Shown here in pieces: positions 1-8,046 of a stretch of 64,000 nt of DNA; positions within the stretch are counted from its first letter, which is position 1; each line of letters begins with the position of its first letter. Both the position numbers and the translations under genes were made by a program. The DNA is taken from NCBI GenBank assembly GCA_003963365.1, contig RXJG01000006.1, forward strand, positions 268,495-332,494, written 5' to 3'. Below the pieces are notes generated by a model. That model ran no database searches. It had not been told where the DNA came from and saw nothing but the letters and a program-made list of their open reading frames with translations. This DNA is from Sphingobacteriales bacterium (lineage in GTDB: Bacteria > Bacteroidota > Bacteroidia > Chitinophagales > Chitinophagaceae).

Positions 1-681
1 ACGATAGAACATTTTGTTGAAGAAGTTGAACAAGTAAGAAAAGCGTTAGGATTAAATAAGGATAATTTCTACCTCTTTGGAAATTCATGGGGAGGCATGT
101 TAGCGCTGGAATATGCATTAAAGTACCAGGATAATATGAAAGGAGTAATCATCAGCAATATGATGGCCTCTATTCCTGATTATGAAAAGTATAATAATAC
201 GCTCCGTTCCCAAATGAGAAAAGGATTATTAGATACATTGGATATGTATGAGAAGAAAGGTGATTTTAAAAACCCGCTTTACCAGGATTTAGTATTCAAA
301 GAATATTACACACAACATCTTTGCCGCTTACCGGAATGGCCAGATCCTGTAATGAGAGCTTTTAAACACTACAATGAAGAAATATATGTAATGATGCAGG
401 GGCCCAGTGAATTTAAAACCGGTGGCCGTTTATATCATTGGGATAGAAAAGCTGATTTGCCTAAAATAAAAATCCCTGCGCTTACTGTTGGTGCACATTA
501 CGACACCATGGATCCGGAACACATGAAATGGATGAGTACACAAGTTCAGCAGGGAAGATATTTATATTGTCCTGAAGGGAGTCATTTGAGCATGTGGGAT
601 GACCAGAAACATTTCTTCCCCGGTGTGATACAGTTTATAAAAGATGTGGATGCTGCTACTTTTAAAGCCGATGGAAAATAA
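1..681 (+). CDS. Proline iminopeptidase-like alpha/beta hydrolase (5' end missing)
   Basis: The frame is open from base 1, so the N-terminal part lies outside the window. The nucleophile elbow GNSWGG is seen at about residues 28-33 of the visible part, followed by LALEYALKY. An acid residue in the strand VGAHYDTMDP and a histidine in GSHLSMWD complete a Ser-Asp-His triad in the usual order. This pattern fits family S33 prolyl aminopeptidases, which remove N-terminal proline from peptides. The missing part should carry the HG oxyanion motif. The stop codon touches the oligo-A tract that is the U-tail of the convergent RNase P RNA gene. Exact substrate preference is inferred only from the family. 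Confidence 0.85.
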   Translation, partial: TIEHFVEEVEQVRKALGLNKDNFYLFGNSWGGMLALEYALKYQDNMKGVIISNMMASIPDYEKYNNTLRSQMRKGLLDTLDMYEKKGDFKNPLYQDLVFKEYYTQHLCRLPEWPDPVMRAFKHYNEEIYVMMQGPSEFKTGGRLYHWDRKADLPKIKIPALTVGAHYDTMDPEHMKWMSTQVQQGRYLYCPEGSHLSMWDDQKHFFPGVIQFIKDVDAATFKADGK

Positions 682-682
682 A

Positions 683-1036
683 AAAGCTGCAAACCTGTAA
701 GCCGGATTCTGTCGGGAGCTATCATTTATCTGCGATGAACATTACTGTTCACCTGTTTCTGCCTACCCTGTAACTCGAACGAGCTATTCTCAAACGTTAC
801 TATACGTGGCATTTCAGCACCCAAGGTTTACCCACGAAGCATGTTACCATGAATCGTTGTGAGCTCTTACCTCACATTTTCACCTTTATCCAGTCTTTCG
901 ACTGAAAAGTTATTTTCTGTGGCACTATCTGTTCACACCTGCGGTGTGACCCGGCTCTTCACCGGTGGGCTGCTCTGTGCTGTCCGGACTTTCCTTCCTC
1001 CTGCAAAGCGGGAAGACGATAGCTTAGTTTGCAGCA
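683..1036 (-). ncRNA. rnpB: RNase P RNA (bacterial class A)
   Basis: Read on the minus strand, the segment contains the universal RNase P blocks in order: GGAAAGTCCGGAC near the 5' end, GTGCCACAGAAAA, GTAAGAGCTCAC, and ACAGAATCCGGCTTAC near the 3' end. The P1 helix is visible as GCTGCAAAC (1035-1027) pairing with GTTTGCAGC (694-686), directly followed by a U-run at 685-680. P1 therefore probably doubles as the transcription terminator. A TATCTTTG -7 element at 1048-1041 places the 5' end at about 1036. The RNA is the catalytic subunit that matures tRNA 5' ends. Ends are estimated to within a few bases. Confidence 0.96.
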
Positions 1037-1040
1037 ACGG

Positions 1041-1048
1041 CAAAGATA
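1041..1048 (-). promoter_or_regulatory. -7 promoter element of rnpB
   Basis: TATCTTTG on the minus strand matches the Bacteroidota -7 consensus TAnnTTTG and lies about 5-7 bases upstream of the predicted RNase P RNA 5' end. No convincing -33 TTTG is seen at the standard distance. Confidence 0.6.
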
Positions 1049-1125
1049 ATTCTTACCAATGATTTATTTGAACTCAATCCATCATTTACTTATACTAAAT
1101 CGCCTACCTTCATTAAAAGTTTTGA

Positions 1126-1707
1126 ATGATGAATATTAGCCCCGAACAGGTAAATGAATTAATTAAAAACAGAAGAAGCACTTTTCCAAAACAATTTACT
1201 GCAGGGAAAAAAATTGACGACAGCATTATTGAGCAAATGCTGGTGAATGCAAGCTGGGCACCAACACATAAACAAACTGAACCATGGCAGTTCACCGTAT
1301 TTACAGGTGATGGCCTGAAAAAATTTGCCGAATACCAGGCAGCCATGTATAAAGAAAAAGAAGCGGCCAGTTTTAAGGAAGATAAATATCAAAAAATGCT
1401 GAGCAATCCTTTGCTGGCTTCTCACATTATTGCCATTGGAATGAAGCGCAGCAATAAAGTGCCTGAAGTGGAAGAAATTGCATCGGTGAGTTGTGCTGTA
1501 CAAAATATGTATCTAACTGCTGAAGCTTATGGTGCAGGTTGTTACTGGACCACGGGTGGTGTTACTTATTATGAAGGTGCCAAAGCATTTTTTGGTTTAA
1601 CAGAAAATGACAGACTATTAGGCTTTTTTTATGTTGGTGAAATTGCGGTGCCCTCCACCGCAGGCAAAAGAACACCTGTGAGTGAGAAAGTTAAATGGAT
1701 AAGATGA
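1126..1707 (+). CDS. Nitroreductase-family FMN oxidoreductase
   Basis: A 193-residue protein with the N-terminal RRS motif (residues 17-19) that binds the FMN phosphate, the ASWAPTHKQTEPWQF stretch (about 43-57) typical of the YdjA-like subgroup, and a glycine-rich C-terminal part with GCYWTTGG. The length fits small single-domain nitroreductases, which act as homodimers and reduce nitro compounds, quinones or enones with NAD(P)H. It starts at the first of two adjacent ATG codons and its last 13 bases overlap the next gene, so the two are probably translationally coupled. The physiological substrate is not evident. Confidence 0.88.
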   Translation: MMNISPEQVNELIKNRRSTFPKQFTAGKKIDDSIIEQMLVNASWAPTHKQTEPWQFTVFTGDGLKKFAEYQAAMYKEKEAASFKEDKYQKMLSNPLLASHIIAIGMKRSNKVPEVEEIASVSCAVQNMYLTAEAYGAGCYWTTGGVTYYEGAKAFFGLTENDRLLGFFYVGEIAVPSTAGKRTPVSEKVKWIR

Positions 1708-2306
1708 AAGAGTTAAATGCAGATTACTGGAGCAACCGCTACCAACAAGATGATACTGGCTGGGATATTGGTTATATATCTACTCCTCTTAAAGAATATA
1801 TTGATCAGTTAACCAATAAATCTCTGGCTATTCTTATTCCAGGTTGTGGTAATAGCTATGAAGCGGAATATTTGTTACAAACTGGATTTACTAATATTAC
1901 TTTAATTGACATCTCCCCTGTTCTCACCAAAAAGCTGGAAGATAAATTCAATACGTTTAATCACAAACAACTCACCATCATCACCGGTAATTTCTTTGAC
2001 CTCAAAGGAAAATTTGATCTTATTATAGAACAAACTTTCTTTTGTGCCTTAGATCCTGCATTAAGAAAAGCCTATGTTGACAAAATGCATGAGTTACTTA
2101 AGCCCGGTGGTAAAATTGCAGGAGTATTATTCAACAAAGCGTTTGAAGGTGGTCCTCCTTTTGGTGGAACAAAAGAAGAATATGGGCAGTTGTTTTCGGG
2201 CAAGTTTAAAATAAAAACGATGGAATCATGCTATAATTCCATCGCTCCCAGAAAAGATTCAGAAGTATTTATAATAATGCAGAAGACTGAAAGCCTTCCT
2301 GATTAA
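1695..2306 (+). CDS. SAM-dependent methyltransferase, TPMT-like
   Basis: A class I methyltransferase of about 200 residues. Motif I is ILIPGCGNSYEAEYLL, followed by an acidic end of strand 2 (TLIDIS) and the FDLIIEQTFFCALDP motif IV region. The combination of D-GWDIG near the N terminus and GGPPFGGTKEEY near the C terminus is typical of the thiopurine methyltransferase (TPMT/PF05724) family, whose bacterial members methylate thiols, halides or metalloids. It overlaps the upstream nitroreductase by 13 bases; a second ATG at 1704 is an alternative start. It ends 5 bases before the convergent desaturase gene. Substrate unknown. Confidence 0.85.
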   Translation: MDKMKELNADYWSNRYQQDDTGWDIGYISTPLKEYIDQLTNKSLAILIPGCGNSYEAEYLLQTGFTNITLIDISPVLTKKLEDKFNTFNHKQLTIITGNFFDLKGKFDLIIEQTFFCALDPALRKAYVDKMHELLKPGGKIAGVLFNKAFEGGPPFGGTKEEYGQLFSGKFKIKTMESCYNSIAPRKDSEVFIIMQKTESLPD

Positions 2307-2311
2307 TTAAT

Positions 2312-3379
2312 TTATTTTCTTCCCATTTGACGTAAGAAAGCTACGTGTGAAGCCACTGCATACCTTACTCTCGGGTATTCGATATAAGTAATACCATATT
2401 CCTGGCATGCTTGTCTAATAATCTTGCTGATAGCAGGATAATGTACATGCGATATTTTAGGAAACAAATGATGTTCGATCTGGAAATTTAAGCCGCCTAC
2501 TAACCAGCTAACGAGTTTGTTTTTAGTAGCGAAGTTGGCGGTAGTTTTTAATTGATGTATAGCCCATTCATCTTCCATTTTACCGCTTACTTCATTTGGC
2601 ATTGGGAAGGAAGTATGTTCAACGGTATGTGCCAGCTGAAATACAATACTCAACACAAACCCGGCCACTAAAGTAAAGATAGAAAAGCTGATAAGCCAGT
2701 GTGTAAAGCCAACCATATAAATAGGTAACCCAATAAATACAAATAAATGAAAGAGTTTAAAACCCCAGAATACAAGGTGATCTCTCAAAGCCATTTTTTT
2801 CAGTTCCATGTTACCTACTTTGCTGCGGAAATATTTCTGATAATCCAGTATAAATATCCAGAAGATATAAAGCAGGGAATATAAAACCCAGAAATAAAGA
2901 TGCTGGTATTTATGCAGCCGGTATTTTTTTTGTGTAGAACTCATCCGCATCCACGGTTGAATATCAATATCATCATCCACTCCATCTACATTGGTATAAG
3001 CATGATGAATTACATTATGCTTCATATTCCACATAAAACTGTTACCTCCTAATATATTCAGAGAAAATGCAGCGAAGCTGTTAACCCATTTGTATCTGCT
3101 GAAACTTCCGTGAGCACCATCATGCATTACATTAAAACCAATGGCAGCCACCAGGCCTCCAAGGATTACACTCTCTACTATTTCCCAAAACAGGTTAGGT
3201 GTAAAGAACACTAAATGGATATAAACAAGTGTAAAACTCACCATTAAGATTACCGCCTTAATAAAGAGATTGTAATTACCGGTGGTTGACTTACCTACCT
3301 GGTCAAAATAATCGTAAACTCTTTTCTTTAATTCGGCATGGAAGGAGTTAGGGATACTGGAGAACTTAGGAACTGACAT
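2312..3379 (-). CDS. Membrane fatty-acid desaturase
   Basis: A 355-residue integral membrane di-iron enzyme. The three histidine boxes are clear: HDGAH (86-90), HNVIHH (121-126) and QIEHH (300-304). The glutamine-first third box is characteristic of front-end or linoleoyl-CoA/DesA3-type desaturases. Hydrophobic segments lie at about 40-85, 165-185 and 215-260. It would insert a double bond in acyl chains of lipids or acyl-CoA and so adjust membrane fluidity. The N-terminal part lacks a cytochrome b5 domain, so an external electron donor is required. A TAGCTTTG -7 element lies upstream at 3417-3410. Confidence 0.92.
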   Translation of the reverse strand: MSVPKFSSIPNSFHAELKKRVYDYFDQVGKSTTGNYNLFIKAVILMVSFTLVYIHLVFFTPNLFWEIVESVILGGLVAAIGFNVMHDGAHGSFSRYKWVNSFAAFSLNILGGNSFMWNMKHNVIHHAYTNVDGVDDDIDIQPWMRMSSTQKKYRLHKYQHLYFWVLYSLLYIFWIFILDYQKYFRSKVGNMELKKMALRDHLVFWGFKLFHLFVFIGLPIYMVGFTHWLISFSIFTLVAGFVLSIVFQLAHTVEHTSFPMPNEVSGKMEDEWAIHQLKTTANFATKNKLVSWLVGGLNFQIEHHLFPKISHVHYPAISKIIRQACQEYGITYIEYPRVRYAVASHVAFLRQMGRK

Positions 3380-3409
3380 GTACTGAATTTAAAATAAATA
3401 ATTAAGCAG

Positions 3410-3417
3410 CAAAGCTA
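3410..3417 (-). promoter_or_regulatory. -7 promoter element of the desaturase gene
   Basis: TAGCTTTG on the minus strand fits TAnnTTTG, about 31 bases before the start codon. No clear -33 element. Confidence 0.45.
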
Positions 3418-3479
3418 CACTTATATTGTTGAATACCCTAAAAACTTATTACCGCTAGTATAATTTCTGGAATGTTTAA

Positions 3480-4211
3480 CTAAGTCTCAATTTTAATCAA
3501 CGCATCCAGGTTGCTTATGCCGATTTTTTTATCAGAAGTAAAGCCTTCGGCGTACTTAACACCTATTCGTTTGCCCAGCATTCTTGCCCTGGCAATTACG
3601 CTTTCATAAAAATCTGGTGAGGAAATATAGGTTTGAGGGCCATCCTTACCATCCGACTTGAACTGTGTGCTATAAGCTTCAATGGCTTTCATGCGTTGGT
3701 CAAATACATCAGTAATATCAATAATCAAATGTGGTTCTATGTAACGATCCTGGATATAATGCAGTACATAGGATGGTCTCCATTTCTCCTGTGGTTGACC
3801 GTCCTCATCTTTTGTTTCCACTTTAGCCAAACCGGAATAAAAACAAGCATCAGTAATCAACTTAGCTGCTCTGCCGTGATCTGGATGACGATCAGTAATA
3901 GCATTACCAATCACGATATCCGGTTTATACTTACGGATGATCTTAATGAGTTGCATCTGGTGGGCTTCATCATTTACAAAAAACCCATCCCGCATTCTTA
4001 AATTTTCACGAACTGAAATTCCCATAATGATACCGGCAGCAGCCGCTTCCTGGTATCTTGTATCAACTGTACCCCTTGTTCCTAATTCACCCTGTGTTAA
4101 ATCAACTACTCCTGCTTTCTTTCCTCTTTTAACTTCATTAATGATCGTTCCGGAACAACCGAGTTCCACATCATCGGGATGAACTCCAATAGCTAATAAA
4201 TCTAATTTCAT
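3480..4211 (-). CDS. bshB1: Bacillithiol biosynthesis deacetylase BshB1
   Basis: A 243-residue LmbE/PIG-L-fold zinc deacetylase. HPDD (11-14) and HPDH (109-112) supply the metal ligands His11, Asp14 and His112. The sequence around TQGELGTRGT (39-48) and the long middle part with LRMRDGFF is the BshB1 pattern rather than general PIG-L. The enzyme removes the acetyl group from GlcNAc-malate to give GlcN-malate, the second step of bacillithiol synthesis. The low-molecular-weight thiol is used in redox control and detoxification. BshA and BshC are not in the window, but a YfiT-like bacillithiol transferase candidate lies at 16.4-17.0 kb. Confidence 0.93.
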   Translation of the reverse strand: MKLDLLAIGVHPDDVELGCSGTIINEVKRGKKAGVVDLTQGELGTRGTVDTRYQEAAAAGIIMGISVRENLRMRDGFFVNDEAHQMQLIKIIRKYKPDIVIGNAITDRHPDHGRAAKLITDACFYSGLAKVETKDEDGQPQEKWRPSYVLHYIQDRYIEPHLIIDITDVFDQRMKAIEAYSTQFKSDGKDGPQTYISSPDFYESVIARARMLGKRIGVKYAEGFTSDKKIGISNLDALIKIET

Positions 4212-4228
4212 CTTTAATAAAATATGCG

Positions 4229-4236
4229 CAAAGTTA
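4229..4236 (-). promoter_or_regulatory. -7 promoter element of bshB1
   Basis: TAACTTTG on the minus strand fits TAnnTTTG, 18 bases upstream of the start codon, giving a very short leader. Confidence 0.5.
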
Positions 4237-4244
4237 ATGAATGA

Positions 4245-4919
4245 CTATTTAGCAATGCGGTAGCTGTAATTGCGGTAATAATAACCCCAGGAAGAAGATT
4301 CAAGATCTTTTAAGATGAGGGATATCTGGTAATCAAATTTATCTTCTTCAGGTTTGTATTCCTGCTTAAGGTTAGCACCAAAAAAGAACGCCACCGTTTG
4401 CCAGAACCTGGCAGTAAATCCGCCCCGCATTTCTTTAATGATCTCGTAACAGTCATTATTGGTTTCACGATAAATCAGTTTCATCAGCACTTTTCCCTGG
4501 TATACAGAAAGTTCCTGCAACTTATCACTAAACTCTTTCTTTAGTTCCTTCTCTCTTGTTTTAATATAATCTTTCCGGTCACGGCGGCTGTCCATATTTT
4601 GAATATGAGTATTAACATCGTTGAATACTTTTCCTGCCGCTACTGCATAAGGATAAGTAACATAGACAGCATTACGAAGACGTGTCCATTCAGCCTGCGC
4701 TTTTTTCAAAGCTTCTTCACTGCAGTTACAAACAGTAACATCCGGCATTTCTCTGAAAGAAAGCCATTCGCCATTATAATTGTAAACGGGAGTTACGATG
4801 GTATCATTGGGCCCATATTTTTGTTTGGGCCGGGTGGAATCCTGTTGTTGGGCATTGACACAAAAATGGGCAAGAGTCAACAAAAAGGTTAAATGATATG
4901 TTTTAAAACGAAAAGCCAT
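4245..4919 (-). CDS. Secreted DUF4294 protein
   Basis: A 224-residue protein with an N-terminal signal peptide that ends in VNAQ (about residue 24), followed by a polar linker. The remaining part has the DUF4294 character: GEWLSFREMP, a segment with many arginine and aspartate residues (MDSRRDRKDYIKTREKELK) and KVLMKLIYRETNNDCYEIIKEM. DUF4294 is a conserved protein of Bacteroidota with no assigned function. It is likely periplasmic. It stands alone between bshB1 and the cytochrome c maturation pair, separated from ccmF by a heptamer array. Confidence 0.8.
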   Translation of the reverse strand: MAFRFKTYHLTFLLTLAHFCVNAQQQDSTRPKQKYGPNDTIVTPVYNYNGEWLSFREMPDVTVCNCSEEALKKAQAEWTRLRNAVYVTYPYAVAAGKVFNDVNTHIQNMDSRRDRKDYIKTREKELKKEFSDKLQELSVYQGKVLMKLIYRETNNDCYEIIKEMRGGFTARFWQTVAFFFGANLKQEYKPEEDKFDYQISLILKDLESSSWGYYYRNYSYRIAK

Positions 4920-4989
4920 CAGTATAAAAATAGAAAAACTATTTCAGAATAAAGACAGAAGCAGTGTTAAAATAGATGCCTGGGATAAA

Positions 4990-5059
4990 GCTGCGAGTTG
5001 TGAGATTTGAGCTGCGAGATTTCTCTCACTACTCATCACTCACTTTTCTTCACTCACAC
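4990..5059. repeat. Heptamer array, two opposed arms
   Basis: Ten 7-base words in unbroken register. The left arm has words such as GCTGCGA, GTTGTGA, GATTTGA; the right arm has CTCACTA, CTCATCA, CTCACAC, which are roughly the complement of the left. It can fold into a long imperfect hairpin. The stop codon of ccmF (minus strand, 5056-5054) lies inside the last word, so the array forms the 3' untranslated end of ccmF. Confidence 0.85.
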
Positions 5060-7468
5060 TCCCTTAAACCTTCTCCACATCGACATTAAAAAGCCTATCA
5101 CCATCACAATTATGCCGATCCACAAAACATTGATCATGGGAAATACATAGGCCTTCAAAGTTACGTACTGGAGCAATGAATCTGATTCTTTAACCCCGAT
5201 ACTTATTCCTTCGGGAGTGATTGCATTTAATCTTACTGATAAATCCTGTGCAAGAACAGTGTCGGGAATACTTACGGCATTTCCTTTTGTATATACCAGT
5301 AATGGTTGTGCTAAATGATTGGAACTGTCTTTGCCAATTACAGATATTTTCAATGCTACTACTGAATCAGCAGCTTTGGTATTGATCCTTGCTCTTTCGT
5401 ATTCGGAACTTACTTTATCAACTGTCATATACCCGGAGGCAAAGAATACTTTTTCACCAATCTTCACCGTCTTATCATGATAATTGGCAGTGTCTTTATT
5501 TTTTTCAGGATCAGGTAAAGAAGTGATATATGTAAAGATGTCTTTATTCCAGTAATGTTTTGAATCAGGATTGGCCATCAATCCGCTGTTGCCCTTATAA
5601 TTAATAAATGCATTGGGATATAAATTGAACTCCTCTCCTTTTTCCTTATCCTGGAAATTAATTTCAAAATAATGCTTGGGATCACCGGTAAAGAATGTGT
5701 CTTTACGGTAATTCACCTTGTAGTTGAGCATATTCATCTCCTGCCCGCGGATCAATGTGAGGTTTTCTTTTGGATCTTCTTTACTATCCTGACCAAAAGG
5801 CACTGCAATACCAGATGTATTGAAACTGATCACTTCTTTTTTGGAAGAAGAAATTAATATACCAACCAGCACCAGTCCAAATCCAAAGTGAGCAACGGAG
5901 GCACCGGCTTTTTTAATATCTCCTTTCATGCCAATCCATATATACATTGCATTTGCCACCACGGAGTAAATGGCCGCAAATATTGCCACATGTATAGCTG
6001 CTAAATACCCAACTCCATATTTATCGTAATGAATACCACCAAAAATGCTGATGAGTACAGAGATGATCAATGAAATAACAGTAGGCACACCAATCTTCTT
6101 AAGCAAAAATTCACGACTGGTGTTTTTATACTTGAGGTATTGAGTAATAGCAGTAAGCAATCCAAGTATCACTGTTACCAATACCATTACACGATTGTAG
6201 GTGTACTCCTGGTCTTCTCCCAACGCTTTTTTCTTATCAGCTACATTGTTAAATACGGGTAGCGAAGTAAAGAATGTGATATAAAGGGCTGAAAGAAATA
6301 ATACCAATGAACCTACAAATAACCAAAACTCTCTTGAACTGATGGATTCTTCTTTTACAATACTGGGTATCTGCTTATATCGTCCGGCAAATAAAATTAA
6401 AGCTGGAATTAAAAACACTAATACAAACAAAAGCAACTGCAAATTCATTCCCAGGTCAGCAAATGAATGCACGGATGTATCTCCCAATATTCCACTGCGG
6501 GTTAAAAAGGTTGAATATAGAATCAAGATGAATTGCAGAATAAAGAATAAATGCGTAGCTCTTAATGAATGACCGGTTGAACGATAAGCTAATAAAGTAT
6601 GAATACCACAAACCAGCACCAGCCATGGAACTAACGATGCATTCTCTACCGGATCCCATGCCCAGTAACCACCAAAGGTTAATGATTCATAAGCCCAGGC
6701 AGCCCCCATCATAATACCTAGTCCCAATATTCCTGCACTGAATAAAGCCCATGGCAAAGCTGCTTTCATTACTTCGCCAAACTTCTTTGTCCATAACCCG
6801 GCAATACCATATGCAAAAGGAACAATGGTTGAAGCAAACCCTAAAAACAATACCGGTGGATGAATCACCATCCAGTAGTTCTGTAATAAAGGATTCAATC
6901 CATTTCCATTTTTTATTTTAGTAACATAATCAGCTGAAGCGAAGAGTGGCAGTTCCGGCATTTGCTGACGGAATAATACGAACGGGCTGGCTCCTACTTT
7001 TTTGCCAAAGAAATAAATACCCAGCAACATAGTGGCCAAACAAACCTGGGCAAATGATATCACCGTCATTACCGGTGCTTCCCATTCTTTTCCTTTAAAC
7101 ATTAATACTCCACCCAATACAGCATGCCATAAAGTCCACAATAAAAAACTTCCTTCACTGGCACTCCACAAACAACTTAAAATGTATTTAGGCTCTAATT
7201 CTGTACTGGAGTTTTTATATACGTAGAAGTATTCAAAATAATGACTGCGGATAAGAAATACCAGCAGGAAGAAAATGGCGAATACTGAAACTATATCTAA
7301 TGAAAAAGCGATTCTTGCCAATCGTTTCCAGCTTTCTTTATCCGCTGGCAAATCACTTTGTACAGCTTTAAAATAAGCTATGGCAGCCACCAGCGAGGCC
7401 ACTAAAGATATTATCACAAAGAGATGACCTAACTGTCCGGGTAGTAAACGTTCGCCTATATACTGCAT
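5054..7468 (-). CDS. ccmF: Cytochrome c haem lyase CcmF/CcsA-type
   Basis: An 804-residue polytopic membrane protein of the CcmF/NrfE family. The tryptophan-rich haem-handling motif WAWDPVENASLVPW is seen at about residues 270-283, and HPP (MVIHPPVLFLGF) plus other conserved histidines lie around it. A large periplasmic stretch at about 570-770 precedes the last transmembrane helix. The protein receives haem from CcmE and joins it to CXXCH motifs of apocytochromes c at the outer face of the inner membrane. It follows ccmE by 3 bases. Its length exceeds that of E. coli CcmF (about 650 residues), due mainly to the C-terminal soluble part. CcmA/B/C are not in the window. Confidence 0.93.
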   Translation of the reverse strand: MQYIGERLLPGQLGHLFVIISLVASLVAAIAYFKAVQSDLPADKESWKRLARIAFSLDIVSVFAIFFLLVFLIRSHYFEYFYVYKNSSTELEPKYILSCLWSASEGSFLLWTLWHAVLGGVLMFKGKEWEAPVMTVISFAQVCLATMLLGIYFFGKKVGASPFVLFRQQMPELPLFASADYVTKIKNGNGLNPLLQNYWMVIHPPVLFLGFASTIVPFAYGIAGLWTKKFGEVMKAALPWALFSAGILGLGIMMGAAWAYESLTFGGYWAWDPVENASLVPWLVLVCGIHTLLAYRSTGHSLRATHLFFILQFILILYSTFLTRSGILGDTSVHSFADLGMNLQLLLFVLVFLIPALILFAGRYKQIPSIVKEESISSREFWLFVGSLVLFLSALYITFFTSLPVFNNVADKKKALGEDQEYTYNRVMVLVTVILGLLTAITQYLKYKNTSREFLLKKIGVPTVISLIISVLISIFGGIHYDKYGVGYLAAIHVAIFAAIYSVVANAMYIWIGMKGDIKKAGASVAHFGFGLVLVGILISSSKKEVISFNTSGIAVPFGQDSKEDPKENLTLIRGQEMNMLNYKVNYRKDTFFTGDPKHYFEINFQDKEKGEEFNLYPNAFINYKGNSGLMANPDSKHYWNKDIFTYITSLPDPEKNKDTANYHDKTVKIGEKVFFASGYMTVDKVSSEYERARINTKAADSVVALKISVIGKDSSNHLAQPLLVYTKGNAVSIPDTVLAQDLSVRLNAITPEGISIGVKESDSLLQYVTLKAYVFPMINVLWIGIIVMVIGFLMSMWRRFKGV

Positions 7469-7471
7469 GAA

Positions 7472-7885
7472 TTACTGCTGTGTGTTTTTGTTCAAACTTT
7501 TTTGCACATTCCTGGGGTCGTCTTTATACTTGGATGGGCATTTGAGTAAAATGTCTTTACATTCAAAAACCTCTCCTTCCATCTTTCCCTTCAATACCAC
7601 CCTTTCCGTATTTTCCAGTTCAGGTGGCTTGGGGCTATGGTAAATTACCTTAGCAGAGTTGCCGAGTGAGTCAACCGCTACAAAACTGAGGTAATTAGGA
7701 TTTTTTATTGCATCGTATTCAATGGGCTGCGATTTGTCCAGTTTGGCTATTACATGCACAAATTTTCCCTGCTTCTGTTTGGCTGAAGCAATGCTTTCAT
7801 ACGTGGAAAGGCTGCCCATGGTCATTATCATGTAGCCAACGGCGGCAGCAATTAAAACAAGAATGAGGATATGTGTCTTTTTCAT
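7472..7885 (-). CDS. ccmE: Cytochrome c maturation protein CcmE (CXXXY type)
   Basis: A 137-residue haem chaperone with one N-terminal membrane anchor (residues 4-23) and an OB-fold periplasmic domain with the typical VVLKGKMEGEVFECKDILLKC run. The haem-binding site is CPSKY (Cys116 to Tyr120), i.e. CXXXY, where E. coli CcmE has HXXXY. The cysteine form is known from archaea and some deltaproteobacteria. The protein holds haem covalently and passes it to CcmF, whose gene begins 3 bases later. The C terminus is short and polar. Confidence 0.92.
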   Translation of the reverse strand: MKKTHILILVLIAAAVGYMIMTMGSLSTYESIASAKQKQGKFVHVIAKLDKSQPIEYDAIKNPNYLSFVAVDSLGNSAKVIYHSPKPPELENTERVVLKGKMEGEVFECKDILLKCPSKYKDDPRNVQKSLNKNTQQ

Positions 7886-7898
7886 ACTAATTGGATGG

Positions 7899-7906
7899 CA
7901 AAGTTA
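7899..7906 (-). promoter_or_regulatory. -7 promoter element of ccmEF
   Basis: TAACTTTG on the minus strand fits TAnnTTTG, 14 bases before the ccmE start. Confidence 0.5.
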
Positions 7907-7993
7907 GCTTAAAACAGCTTGCGTTGTAAAATTGTTTGCAAAAGCTTTGCCATATCTGCTGAACAGAAGTTGTTTTTGTACTAAGTAATATTT

Positions 7994-8024
7994 TTTGTAC
8001 AGAATAGAAACTCCACTAACTTGC
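7994..8024 (+). promoter_or_regulatory. Bacteroidota-type promoter of the arginase-family gene
   Basis: A -33 TTTG (7994-7997) and a -7 element TAACTTGC (8017-8024) with a 19-base spacer, close to the TTTG / TAnnTTTG consensus. It lies 22 bases before the start codon. Confidence 0.5.
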
Positions 8025-8046
8025 ATCCCTTTTTAAACAGCAAGTA

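Noticed and set aside
859-1062. A 67-codon frame on the plus strand and other frames at 690-1060
   Set aside because: They lie over the RNase P RNA; its conserved blocks explain the sequence.
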